From assembly GCA_963814915.1 (NCBI GenBank), contig CAWFEI010000009.1, positions 69,866-133,865 of the forward strand: 64,000 nucleotides of DNA. Direction: 5' to 3'. Every line of letters starts with the position of its first letter. Positions within the stretch are counted from its first letter, which is position 1. The notes under the pieces were generated by a model. That model searched no databases and had not been told where the DNA came from. It saw nothing but the letters and a program-made list of their open reading frames with translations. Origin of the DNA: VRUE01 sp963814915. GTDB lineage: Bacteria; Actinomycetota; Thermoleophilia; Solirubrobacterales; 70-9. This document shows, piece by piece, positions 25,436 through 33,467 of the stretch. The translations under genes and the position numbers were made by a program.

Positions 25436-26741
25436 GGCGCGTCCGCACGAAGGCGACCCGGGCGACCGCGATCGCCAGCGCGCTGGCGCCGATCAGGGCG
25501 AGCGCCGCCGGATCATCGCGGGAGAGCTGATAGAGCAGCCCGAGTGCCGCCGCACAGCAGGCCGCGCCGCCCAGGTAGGCGAGGCCACGGTCCCAGCCGG
25601 GCACCGCGGTGTGACGGGCGTGCAACAGGTTGACCAACGCGAAGACGAGCAGGAAGGCGAGGGAGCCGAAGGCGACCACCTCGACGATCCCGGGCAACAG
25701 GGAGAAGGCTCCTCCCACCAGGGCGATCGAGACGATCGCCGTCGCCGGCAGTCCCTTCCGCTCGTGCCCGAGCGCCGCCGGCATCTCGGCCGCGGCACTT
25801 ACGTCACGGATCAGGCGCGCGGTTGAGAAGAGAGTCGCGTTGATCGCCGAGGCGGTCGAGAAGGCGGCGGCGACGGTCGCCGCCCAGAGGCCGAATGCCC
25901 CCAGCGCCTGCTTGCCGACGATCGCGAACGCGACCTCCTTCTGGGCGGTCAGCAGGCGATCGGGAACCAGCATCTGCGAGGCCAAGGTGACCGCGACGTA
26001 GACCAGAGTGACCAGGGCGACCGATATGTAGAGCGCCCGGGGCAGGGTGCGACGGGGGCGCTCGATGTCGTCGTAGTCGTAGGGCAGCAGCTCGAAGCCC
26101 TCGTAGGCGACGAAAATCAGCGACGCGCCGAGCAGCACGCCGAGCAGTCCCTGATCGCCGAGCGGCGCCAAGCGATCGGCGGAGAGCATGCCGAAGCCGA
26201 CGAGGGAGATGCCGCCGAGGACGAGCAGCTTGACGGCGACGACGATGTCCTCGGTCAGGCCCGAGGCGGTGACTCCGCGCAGGTTGACGGCGACGAACGT
26301 CCCGAGGATCGCGAGGCTCAGTAAGCGGGCGATTGCGGTGGGGGCGCCCAGAGCATGGGCGACGTAGTGGCCGAAGGTGAAGGCGTAGACGGCGAGGGCG
26401 AAGACGTACCCGGCAATCAACAGCCAGGCGACCCAGGCCGCCGCGCCCTCGTGACCCTCTTCGCGTAGGTAGGCGAAGGGGCCGCCCGAGCGCCCGGAGT
26501 GCAGGGCCAGGCGGGCGTAGGCACGCGCGGTCAGCATCGCGATCGCGCCGCCGAGCAAAAAAGAGGCAAAGGCGAGGTGCCCGGCGAGGTCGACCGTGAC
26601 CCCGAGCACGCTGAATATCCCGCCGCCGATCATGCCGCCGATCGCCATCGCGCAGGCCTCGCGCAGGCCGAGCTTGCTGCCGCTGCCCCGCCGCTCGTGG
26701 GCGCGGGGGTGGTACGGACTGGGGGGATTGGGCGTTCTCAT
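25428..26741 (-). CDS. APC-family amino acid/organocation permease
   Basis: A 437-residue transporter with about twelve hydrophobic helices. The first helix has the APC substrate-binding signature AMAIGGMIGGGIFSVLG near residue 32. The sixth-helix region is LGASLIFVAYEGFELLPYDYDDIERPRRTLPRAL, another hallmark of the superfamily. Later helices (AFSTASAINATLFSTARLIRDV) fit as well. Substrate is unknown. The start is taken as ATG 26741; the region upstream overlaps the divergent purU gene and codes nothing family-like in this frame. Cotranscribed with the metal ATPase gene. Confidence 0.86.
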   Translation of the reverse strand: MRTPNPPSPYHPRAHERRGSGSKLGLREACAMAIGGMIGGGIFSVLGVTVDLAGHLAFASFLLGGAIAMLTARAYARLALHSGRSGGPFAYLREEGHEGAAAWVAWLLIAGYVFALAVYAFTFGHYVAHALGAPTAIARLLSLAILGTFVAVNLRGVTASGLTEDIVVAVKLLVLGGISLVGFGMLSADRLAPLGDQGLLGVLLGASLIFVAYEGFELLPYDYDDIERPRRTLPRALYISVALVTLVYVAVTLASQMLVPDRLLTAQKEVAFAIVGKQALGAFGLWAATVAAAFSTASAINATLFSTARLIRDVSAAAEMPAALGHERKGLPATAIVSIALVGGAFSLLPGIVEVVAFGSLAFLLVFALVNLLHARHTAVPGWDRGLAYLGGAACCAAALGLLYQLSRDDPAALALIGASALAIAVARVAFVRTRHV

Positions 26742-27632
26742 GCTGCGGATCATCGGCTCAAGCGAGATCATCCCCCTATCGACGGTCAACTCCCCACCTC
26801 GCGCCTGCTGCTCGCCTGTCCCGACCAGCCGGGCCTGATCGCCGCGGTCAGCGGCTTCCTCGCCGACGCCGGGCGCAACATCGTCGACGCCGACCAGCAC
26901 TCCAGCCGCGAGGGGCGCTTCTTCATGCGAATGGCATTCGACCCCGCCCCGGAGGAGGAGCGCGAGGCGCTCTACCGCCGCTTCGAGGAGCAGATCGCGA
27001 CGCCGCTGCAGATGGAGCACCGCTTCGCCGAGTCGGCCGAGCGCAAGCGGGTGGCGATCATGGCCTCGCGCGAAGACCACTGCCTCTCCGACCTGCTCTG
27101 GCGCTGGCGCAGCGGCGAGCTCGAAGCCGATGTCGTCGCGGTCGTCTCCAACCATCCCGGCCATGCCGATCAGGTCGCCTCGCTCGGCCTCCCCTACCAC
27201 CACGTGCCGGTCGCCGAGGGGCGGCGGGAGGAGGCTGAGGAGCGGATCCTCGAGCTGCTCGGCAGCGAGCTCGACCTGCTCGTGCTCGCCCGCTACATGC
27301 AGATCCTCTCGGCCGGCTTCCTGCGCGAGCTTGGCGCCCCGGCGATCAACATCCACCACAGCTTCCTGCCCGCCTTCGTCGGCGCCGACCCCTACGCGCG
27401 AGCACACGAGCGCGGCGTCAAGCTGATCGGCGCCACCGCCCACTACGTGACCGAGGAGCTCGACGCCGGGCCGATCATCGACCAGGACGTGACCCGGGTC
27501 GGCCACGGCGACGAGATCGCCGACCTGGTCGGAATCGGACGCGATGTCGAGCGGCTCGTCCTCGCCCGCGCGGTCAAGGCGCACCTCGACGACCGTGTCC
27601 TGCTTGACGGCGCCCGCACGATCGTCTTCTGA
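26709..27632 (+). CDS. purU: Formyltetrahydrofolate deformylase PurU
   Basis: Hydrolyses 10-formyl-THF to formate and THF, supplying formate for purine synthesis and balancing one-carbon units. An N-terminal ACT domain (SRLLLACPDQPGLIAAVSGFLADAG) leads into a formyltransferase-type catalytic domain. Its Asn-His-Asp set is in INIHHSFLPAF and ELDAGPIIDQDV. The true start is unclear: homology begins at about 26790 but no ATG/GTG/TTG precedes it closely. The nearest in-frame start is GTG 26709, giving a 33-residue odd leader and a 33-bp head-to-head overlap with the APC gene. The C-terminal end is normal, followed by a palindrome and the P450 gene. Confidence 0.85.
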   Translation: MVRTGGIGRSHAADHRLKRDHPPIDGQLPTSRLLLACPDQPGLIAAVSGFLADAGRNIVDADQHSSREGRFFMRMAFDPAPEEEREALYRRFEEQIATPLQMEHRFAESAERKRVAIMASREDHCLSDLLWRWRSGELEADVVAVVSNHPGHADQVASLGLPYHHVPVAEGRREEAEERILELLGSELDLLVLARYMQILSAGFLRELGAPAINIHHSFLPAFVGADPYARAHERGVKLIGATAHYVTEELDAGPIIDQDVTRVGHGDEIADLVGIGRDVERLVLARAVKAHLDDRVLLDGARTIVF

Positions 27633-27634
27633 TT

Positions 27635-27652
27635 ACTGGCTGACCAGCCAGT
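27635..27652. promoter_or_regulatory. 18-bp palindrome between purU and the P450 gene
   Basis: ACTGGCT-GACC-AGCCAGT is a perfect 7-bp inverted repeat immediately after the purU stop, followed by TTTT and then the P450 start 6 bp on. It could be a TetR-type operator controlling the P450 gene, since that family binds such repeats. Equally it could be a short intrinsic terminator for purU because of the trailing T-run. The sequence alone does not decide. Confidence 0.45.
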
Positions 27653-27657
27653 TTTGT

Positions 27658-29019
27658 ATGGTGACGGCGATGGAGCAGGCGGCCGCCCAACGACCCGCGA
27701 CGGCGCACCGGCCCGGGCGGCCACCCGGCAGGCGGCTGCCGGCCACGCTGCAGGTCGTCGCCTACGGCCGCGACCCGCTCGGCTTCCTGATCGACATGCA
27801 GCGGCGCTACGGCGACGTCTTCTCGATCTCCTTCCCGTTCTTCAAGGGGCTGGTCTACGTCGCCGACCCGGCGCTGGTCAAACAGCTCTTCACCACCCCG
27901 CCCGAGCAGGCCCACGCCGGCGAGGCGAATGCCACGGTGCTCGAGCCGGCGCTGGGCCCGCACTCGGTCCTCACCCTCGACGAGGCGCCGCACATGCGCC
28001 AGCGCAAGCTCCTGCTGCCGCCCTTCCACGGCAAGCGGATCGAGCGCTACGGCGAGCTGATTCGAGAGGCGACCCTGCGCGAGATGGAGAGCTGGCCGGT
28101 CGGAGAACCCTTCGCCCTGCGCCCCCACACCCAGCGGATCACCCTCGCGGTGATCATGCGCGCCGTCTTCGGCATCGAGGACGAGCAGCGGCTGACCCGT
28201 TTTGAGGGCCTGGTCGAGCGCTTCGCGGGGCGGCTCAGCATGATCACGGCCATCCCGCCGCTGCGCCGCGACTTCGGCCGCTGGAGCCCCTGGGCGCGCT
28301 TCGTCGCCGCCCGTGAGGCGCTCGACGCCTTCGTCTACGAACAGATCGCACTGCGCCGTGCCGAGATCGCCGGCAGCGACGACGAGCCCGAAGACGTGCT
28401 CTCGCTACTGATGGCGGCGCGCCACGAAGACGGCAGCCCGATGAGCGACGCCGAACTGCGCGACGAGCTGGTCACCGTGCTCGTCGCCGGCCACGAGACC
28501 ACCGCGACCGGCCTCGCCTGGGCGATCGAGCGGCTACTGCGCAACCCGCGGGTGCTGACCAAGCTGCGCGACTCGGTCGCCGCCGGCGAGGACGAGTACA
28601 TCGACGCGACGATCAAGGAGACGCTGCGGGCGCGGCCGGTCCTGGTCGACGTCGCGCGCAAGCTGACCGCGCCGCTTGAGATCGGCGGCTACCGGCTGCC
28701 GACCGGGACCTACGTGATGGCGGCGATCGCCGCCCTGCATTACCGAGAGGACCTGTTCCCCGATCCGCAGGAGTTCCGCCCCGAGCGCTTCCTCGGCGAG
28801 AAGACCGACAACTATGCCTGGATCCCCTTCGGCGGCGGGGTGCGACGCTGCATCGGCGCCGCCTTCGCCGAATACGAGATGCGGATCGTGCTGCGGGCGA
28901 TCCTCGAGCGGGCCGAGCTCAGCGCCCCCGACCCGAAGCCCGAAAAGGTCACAGTGCGCAACATCACCCTCGCCCCCGCGAAGGGGACGATGGTCAGCCT
29001 CGACCGGCCGTTGCGCTAG
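27658..29019 (+). CDS. Cytochrome P450
   Basis: A 453-residue heme monooxygenase. The I-helix oxygen-activation motif is LVAGHETTATG near residue 280. The K-helix ExxR is KETLRARP, and the heme-binding loop with proximal Cys is PFGGGVRRCIGAAFAE near residue 395. The N-terminus lacks a membrane anchor, as usual for bacterial P450s, and has a Pro/Arg-rich leader. The start is ATG 27658, with GTG 27661 and ATG 27670 as alternatives. No ferredoxin is adjacent; the ferredoxin/reductase pair at 43-44 kb could serve it but is distant. The 3' end overlaps the convergent ABC-F gene by 26 bp. Substrate unknown. Confidence 0.92.
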   Translation: MVTAMEQAAAQRPATAHRPGRPPGRRLPATLQVVAYGRDPLGFLIDMQRRYGDVFSISFPFFKGLVYVADPALVKQLFTTPPEQAHAGEANATVLEPALGPHSVLTLDEAPHMRQRKLLLPPFHGKRIERYGELIREATLREMESWPVGEPFALRPHTQRITLAVIMRAVFGIEDEQRLTRFEGLVERFAGRLSMITAIPPLRRDFGRWSPWARFVAAREALDAFVYEQIALRRAEIAGSDDEPEDVLSLLMAARHEDGSPMSDAELRDELVTVLVAGHETTATGLAWAIERLLRNPRVLTKLRDSVAAGEDEYIDATIKETLRARPVLVDVARKLTAPLEIGGYRLPTGTYVMAAIAALHYREDLFPDPQEFRPERFLGEKTDNYAWIPFGGGVRRCIGAAFAEYEMRIVLRAILERAELSAPDPKPEKVTVRNITLAPAKGTMVSLDRPLR

Positions 29020-30913
29020 TCCCATCGACTTCCGCTTCGGCCGCCTCCCACTGCGTGTAGAGCTCGGCGACGGCCTGCCTGGCGGCGGCGTGGCGCGCTT
29101 CCGCGCGCTCGGCCCGGCCCGGGCTCGACCAGGCTTCGGGGTCCGACAATTCCTCCTCGAGCTCGCGCAGCTCGGACTCGGCCCGCTCGATCCGCTCGGC
29201 CAGGCGGCCGGCCTTGCGGGCCGCCTTCTTCGCCTCGCGGCCGGTATTGCGGCCACCGCCGGACGCCGGCGCGGGCCTGGCCGCCTGCGTCGCCGCCTCG
29301 GCCCGGGCTTCGCCCTCGTCACGCTCGCGCTGGTAGGTCGCCCAGCCGCTCTCGTGGCTGTTCAGCTCGCCGCCCTCACAGACCACGGTGCGGGTGCCGA
29401 CGGCCTCGAGCAGCGCCCGGTCGTGGGAGACGAGGACGACCGCGCCCTCGAAGGCCAGCAGCGCGTCCTCGAGTGCCTCGCGGCTCTCGATGTCGAGGTG
29501 GTTGGTCGGCTCGTCGAGGACCAGCACATTGGCGCCCGAGGCGACCAGGATCGCCAGCGAGAGCCGCCGCTGCTCACCGCCGGAGATGTCGCTGAGCTGC
29601 TTCTGGGCGTCGGCGCCGGAGAATAGGAAGCCGCCGAGCAGGTCGCGCGCCTTCGGCCCGCTCAGGCCCGTCTCGCGCTGGGCGGCGTCGAGCACCGTCC
29701 CCTCCCCCGCCGCCGTGTCGGCGTGCTGGGAGAGGTAGCCGAGCTTGACGTTGTGGCCGAGTCGGACCGAGCCTGCGGCCGGCTCGCGGCGGCCGGCCAG
29801 GGTCTCGATCAGGGTCGTCTTGCCGGAGCCGTTGGGGCCGACGAGGACTACGTGCTCGCCGCGCTCGAGTTCGAGCCGGGCGTCCTCGAGCAGCGTGCGG
29901 CCGGGGACCTCGACCGTCGCGCCGACCAGCTTCAGCACGACGCGGCCGGGGCGCTCGGGCGCGACGAAGGAGAAGCGCAGGCGCCGCCGGTCGCGCTGCT
30001 CGGCCTCCACCCCGTCGCGCTTGATCTTGTCGATCTGTTTCAGCCGCGACTGGGCCTGGCGGGCCTTGGTCGCCTTGTAGCGGAAGCGCTCGACGAACTG
30101 CTCCATACGGGCGATCTCCGCCTCCTGGCGCTCGATCGCCTTGCCGCGGGCGATCTCGCGTGCGGCCTGCTCCTTGCGCCAGGCGTGCCACGGCCCGGCG
30201 AAGAAGCGCGCCCGCTGCGCCTCGAGCTCCAGCACCGAGGTGCCGACCGCCTCGAGGAACCAGCGGTCGTGGGCGACCAGGACGACGGCGGCGTCGAGAT
30301 CGCGCAGGTAGCGCTCCAACCACTCCAGCGAGGGGATATCGAGGTGGTTCGTCGGCTCGTCGAGCAGCAGCAGGTCCGGCCGCGTGGCGAGCGCCCGCGC
30401 CAGCGAGGCACGGGTCAGCTCGCCGCCGGAGAAGGTGGACAGCGAGCGCTCGGCCTCCTCGCCGCCGAACCCGAGCCCGCGCAGGACGGCGAGCACGCCG
30501 TCGCGCCAGCGGTAGCCGCCCCCGTGCTCGAGCCGGTGCTGTGCGTCGGCGTAGGCAGCCAGCGTCTCCTCACCGGTGTCGCCGCCCCCCATCGCCGCCT
30601 CCAACCGCTCCAGCTCGGCCTCCGTCTCAAGCATCTCGGCGCGGCCGGAGAAGACGTACTGGCCCAGCGACATCCCCGTGTCGCGCGGCGGCCGTTGGTC
30701 GTGCAAGGCGACGCGGGCGCCTTTCTGCAAAACGAGGCTGCCCGCGTCGGGAGTGAGCTCCCCGGCGAGCAGGCGCAGCAGCGTCGACTTGCCGGCCCCG
30801 TTGCGGCCGGAGAGGGTCATCCGCTCGCGCGGCTCGAGCTTGAACGAGACGCCCTCGAAGAGCAGCTTGCCGCCGAGGTGCATGTCGAGCGAGGTTGCGG
30901 TCGCGATCGCCAT
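28994..30913 (-). CDS. ABC-F family ATPase
   Basis: A 639-residue soluble protein with two ABC domains and no membrane segments, the ABC-F layout of ribosome-associated translation factors. First domain: Walker A SGRNGAGKST, signature FSGGELTRASLARALA, Walker B LLLLDEPTNHLD. Second: GPNGSGKTT, ISGGEQRRLSLAILVA, VLVLDEPTNHLD. The inter-domain linker (about residues 230-310) is the charged helical region that reaches the peptidyl transferase centre in characterised members. A further coiled coil of about 90 residues forms the C-terminus (EAKKAARKAGRLAERIERAES). Housekeeping translation role or antibiotic protection cannot be separated from the sequence. Start ATG 30913. Confidence 0.92.
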   Translation of the reverse strand: MAIATATSLDMHLGGKLLFEGVSFKLEPRERMTLSGRNGAGKSTLLRLLAGELTPDAGSLVLQKGARVALHDQRPPRDTGMSLGQYVFSGRAEMLETEAELERLEAAMGGGDTGEETLAAYADAQHRLEHGGGYRWRDGVLAVLRGLGFGGEEAERSLSTFSGGELTRASLARALATRPDLLLLDEPTNHLDIPSLEWLERYLRDLDAAVVLVAHDRWFLEAVGTSVLELEAQRARFFAGPWHAWRKEQAAREIARGKAIERQEAEIARMEQFVERFRYKATKARQAQSRLKQIDKIKRDGVEAEQRDRRRLRFSFVAPERPGRVVLKLVGATVEVPGRTLLEDARLELERGEHVVLVGPNGSGKTTLIETLAGRREPAAGSVRLGHNVKLGYLSQHADTAAGEGTVLDAAQRETGLSGPKARDLLGGFLFSGADAQKQLSDISGGEQRRLSLAILVASGANVLVLDEPTNHLDIESREALEDALLAFEGAVVLVSHDRALLEAVGTRTVVCEGGELNSHESGWATYQRERDEGEARAEAATQAARPAPASGGGRNTGREAKKAARKAGRLAERIERAESELRELEEELSDPEAWSSPGRAERAEARHAAARQAVAELYTQWEAAEAEVDGTSATAGRG

Positions 30914-30956
30914 CGCGCCTACGTTACGAAACGAGGCGCCTCGCGCCCTGCGCCGT

Positions 30957-31640
30957 TCAGTGGATCAGGGCGATGACGCCGCGGGCGATCATCAGCAGGC
31001 CCAGAGTCGCCGCGGTTCTTATGCCCCAGATGCGGCCGCGTTCGCTCAGCCTGTGCTTGAAGCGCTCAATCGCCTTCGGCGTCCAGTCGGGGGCGAAGGT
31101 GTAGGCCAGCAGAGGTATCTCCAGCAGCATCAGCATGATCACGTTGAAGGCGAGGATCACGCCGACGGTCGCCGGGTCGGTCAGTTCCTCGTCGGCGATC
31201 CGGTAGAGGGCGGTGATGTAGGTGGCCCCCGGCAGGGTGAGCACGGCGCCCACGGCGAAGGTGACCCGGGCCGAGCCGCGACCGAGGAACTGCTGCCAGC
31301 GCGGCGGGCCCTGCGGCCCCTTCGCTGCCTTGCGCTCGCGGCGCCGCTCGGCCAGCGGCCGGTCGCGGCCGGTGCCGAGGACATAGGCGACGACCAGCGC
31401 GAGACAGCCGAGCAGGATGTCCTCACCCGGCCCGAGCGTGGCCTTGGTCGTTTGGGCGATGCCCGAGTCGCGCAGGCTGAAGACGATGATCAGGCCGAGC
31501 GTGATGCTCGTCATCGCGGCGCCGAGCAGGTAGCCGAACAGGAGCCGCTTCGGGTGCGGCAGAATCAGCATCACCGTCGTCGCCGCGAGCAGGCTCGGGT
31601 AGAGCGCGGCGAGAAAAGCGAGAAGGAAGACGTCGCCCAC
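30957..31640 (-). CDS. GAP/Sap family membrane protein
   Basis: A 227-residue integral membrane protein with about six helices. It resembles the GAP (Sap) family of mycobacteria and relatives, linked there to lipid or glycopeptidolipid export. Features are LAALYPSLLAATTVMLILPHPKRLLFGYLLGA at the N-terminus, GPGEDILLGCLALVVAYVLG, a basic loop (RRRERKAAKG) and LTLPGATYITALYRIAD. The ATG at 31640 is unambiguous. It lies alone between the ABC-F gene and tmRNA. Function beyond family resemblance cannot be stated. Confidence 0.75.
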   Translation of the reverse strand: MGDVFLLAFLAALYPSLLAATTVMLILPHPKRLLFGYLLGAAMTSITLGLIIVFSLRDSGIAQTTKATLGPGEDILLGCLALVVAYVLGTGRDRPLAERRRERKAAKGPQGPPRWQQFLGRGSARVTFAVGAVLTLPGATYITALYRIADEELTDPATVGVILAFNVIMLMLLEIPLLAYTFAPDWTPKAIERFKHRLSERGRIWGIRTAATLGLLMIARGVIALIH

Positions 31641-31691
31641 GCGATCAGCCTACTCGCCAGGTCGCCGCACGGCCGTCGATGACGCGGACAG

Positions 31692-32049
31692 TGGAGGCGG
31701 CCGGAATTGAACCGGCGTCTCTGGCCGTAGCGCGAAGGCTTCTACAGGTTTAGCCGGCGCTTGATTCTCGGCTCCCGGGGTCCGCGCCGGCGGGCACTAC
31801 GGGAGACAAAGCCCTCTGAATTTTCCCCTGGCGGACGGGGCGATCCGCTCGGGTAAGCCCGCAATTGAAGCCGGTGCCCCTCTCCGCGGGCTGGAAAGGG
31901 CCGACTCTCACTCACCTAGATCTAACTAGGCAGCGAGGGCGAACTCATGGTCCGCACGTATTGGTTGGTGTCGGTGTTTAACGAGGCCTCCGACAACCTC
32001 GACCTGCAACCGTTCGCACGGATCGACCAGATCGAAGCCTGTCGCCCCC
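31692..32049 (-). ncRNA. ssrA: Transfer-messenger RNA (tmRNA)
   Basis: The 5' end GGGGGCGACAGG pairs with the 3' CGCCTCC to make a seven-base-pair acceptor stem with one G-U. A T-arm with GGTTCAATTCC precedes it, and the discriminator is A; CCA is not encoded. The mRNA-like part carries a short open tag at 31926-31955 reading ADHEFALAA then TAG, preceded by AATACGT in the place of the usual resume signal. The total of 358 nt before CCA addition is typical. tmRNA rescues stalled ribosomes and tags the product for proteolysis; its partner SmpB is encoded 3 kb away. A GGATC/pseudoknot-rich 3' half is expected but I did not fold it. The resume codon assignment (GCG) is inference. Confidence 0.93.
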
Positions 32050-32066
32050 ATGCTATGTGGCCACCG

Positions 32067-32072
32067 ATTGTA
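32067..32072 (-). promoter_or_regulatory. Probable -10 element of ssrA
   Basis: TACAAT on the minus strand lies 18-23 bases before the mature tmRNA 5' end, leaving room for a short precursor leader to be trimmed. No convincing -35 is seen. The element falls in the 34-bp gap between ssrA and the divergent oxidoreductase gene. Confidence 0.4.
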
Positions 32073-32083
32073 CGCTGATAGTC

Positions 32084-33460
32084 GTGGCAGAGCGCGAATT
32101 CGACGTGATCGTGATTGGCGCCGGCGCCCCCGGCGAGGTCTGCGCGGGGCGCCTGGCCGACGGTGGCCTCTCGGTCGCGATCGTCGAGAGCCACCTGGTC
32201 GGCGGCGAGTGCTCCTACTACGCGTGCATGCCCTCGAAGGCCCTGCTGCGCCCCGGAGAGCTGCTCGCCGAGGCGCGCCGCGTGCCCGGCACGAGCGCCG
32301 CGGTGACCGGCGGGCTCGATCCACAGGCTGTGCTCGACCGCCGCGACGAGGTGACCCACGACCTCGACGACTCCGGCCAGCTGCCCTGGCTCGAAGAACG
32401 CGGAATCGAGCTCTTCCGCGGTGAGGGCCGGCTCGACGGCGAGCGGCGGGTTGTCGTCGGCGAGCAGATACTCGTCGCCGCGCGGGCGGTGGTGATCGCC
32501 AACGGCAGCGGCGCGGCGATGCCCCCGCTCGAGGGCATCGACACGGTTCGCGCCTGGAACAACCGGGACGCGACCGCCGCGAAGCGGGTCCCGCGGAGCA
32601 TGATCGTCCTCGGTGGCGGGCCGGTCGGCTCCGAGCTCTCCCAGGCCTGGTCGACCCTGGGCACGACGGTAACCCTGATCGAGGGCGGCGAACGCCTGCT
32701 GGCGCGCGAGGAGCCCTTCGCCGGAGAGCAGGTGGCCGCCTCGCTGCGCGAGGCCTACGGGGTCGACGTGCGCACCGGGGTGCTCGCAGAGCGGGTCTCC
32801 TCCGGCGGCGAGGGAGTCGCCGTCGAGCTGAGCGATGGTGGACGTGCCGAGGCCGAGGAGCTCCTGGTCGCGATCGGCCGCGCTCCCCGCACGCAAGGGC
32901 TCGAGCTCGGGTCGGCGGGTGTCGAGACCGACGAGCACGGCTTTCTGGGGACCGACGACAAACTGCGGGTCGGCGGCCGCGAATGGCTCTACGCGGTCGG
33001 CGACGCCAACGGCCGCTCGCTGTTCACCCACATGGGCAAGTACCAGTCCTGGGTCGCCGCCGAGAACCTGCTGGGCCGCCCGGTCGAAGCGCTCGCCGAA
33101 GGCCTCGGCTCGCCTCGGGTCACCTTCACCGATCCCCAAGTTGCAGCGGTCGGCAAGACGCTCGCGCAGGCCGAAGAGGCGGGCATCGACGCGCGGGCGA
33201 TCGACGTGCCCACCGATGGCACGGCCGGCGCGAGCTTCTACGGCAAGGGGACCGGCGGCACGTCCCGCCTCGTGGTCGACCAGGAGCAGGAGACGATCGT
33301 CGGCGCAACCTTCGCCGGCTTCGAGACCGCCGAGTTCCTCCAGGCCGCCACGGTCGCACTGCTCGGCGAGGTGCCGATGCCTCGCCTGCGGCACGCGGTT
33401 GCCGCCTACCCGACGCGCAGCGAGGTCTGGCTCAAGCTGCTCGAGGCGTACGGGCTCTAG
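32084..33460 (+). CDS. FAD-dependent pyridine nucleotide-disulfide oxidoreductase
   Basis: A 458-residue class I flavoprotein disulfide reductase. FAD site VIVIGAGAPGEVCAGRLAD at the N-terminus; redox-active disulfide GGECSYYACMPSKALLRP (CxxxxC); NAD(P) site VLGGGPVGSELSQAWSTLG near residue 180; second FAD motif YAVGDANGRSLFTH. The C-terminal dimer interface has YPTRSE where lipoamide dehydrogenase has the catalytic HPT-x-x-E. The base is therefore Tyr instead of His, as in mercuric reductase-like members, which argues against lipoamide dehydrogenase. Substrate is unknown. Start GTG 32084, with the fold beginning six residues later. Single gene, divergent from ssrA. Confidence 0.87.
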   Translation: MAEREFDVIVIGAGAPGEVCAGRLADGGLSVAIVESHLVGGECSYYACMPSKALLRPGELLAEARRVPGTSAAVTGGLDPQAVLDRRDEVTHDLDDSGQLPWLEERGIELFRGEGRLDGERRVVVGEQILVAARAVVIANGSGAAMPPLEGIDTVRAWNNRDATAAKRVPRSMIVLGGGPVGSELSQAWSTLGTTVTLIEGGERLLAREEPFAGEQVAASLREAYGVDVRTGVLAERVSSGGEGVAVELSDGGRAEAEELLVAIGRAPRTQGLELGSAGVETDEHGFLGTDDKLRVGGREWLYAVGDANGRSLFTHMGKYQSWVAAENLLGRPVEALAEGLGSPRVTFTDPQVAAVGKTLAQAEEAGIDARAIDVPTDGTAGASFYGKGTGGTSRLVVDQEQETIVGATFAGFETAEFLQAATVALLGEVPMPRLRHAVAAYPTRSEVWLKLLEAYGL

Positions 33461-33467
33461 CGCGCGC

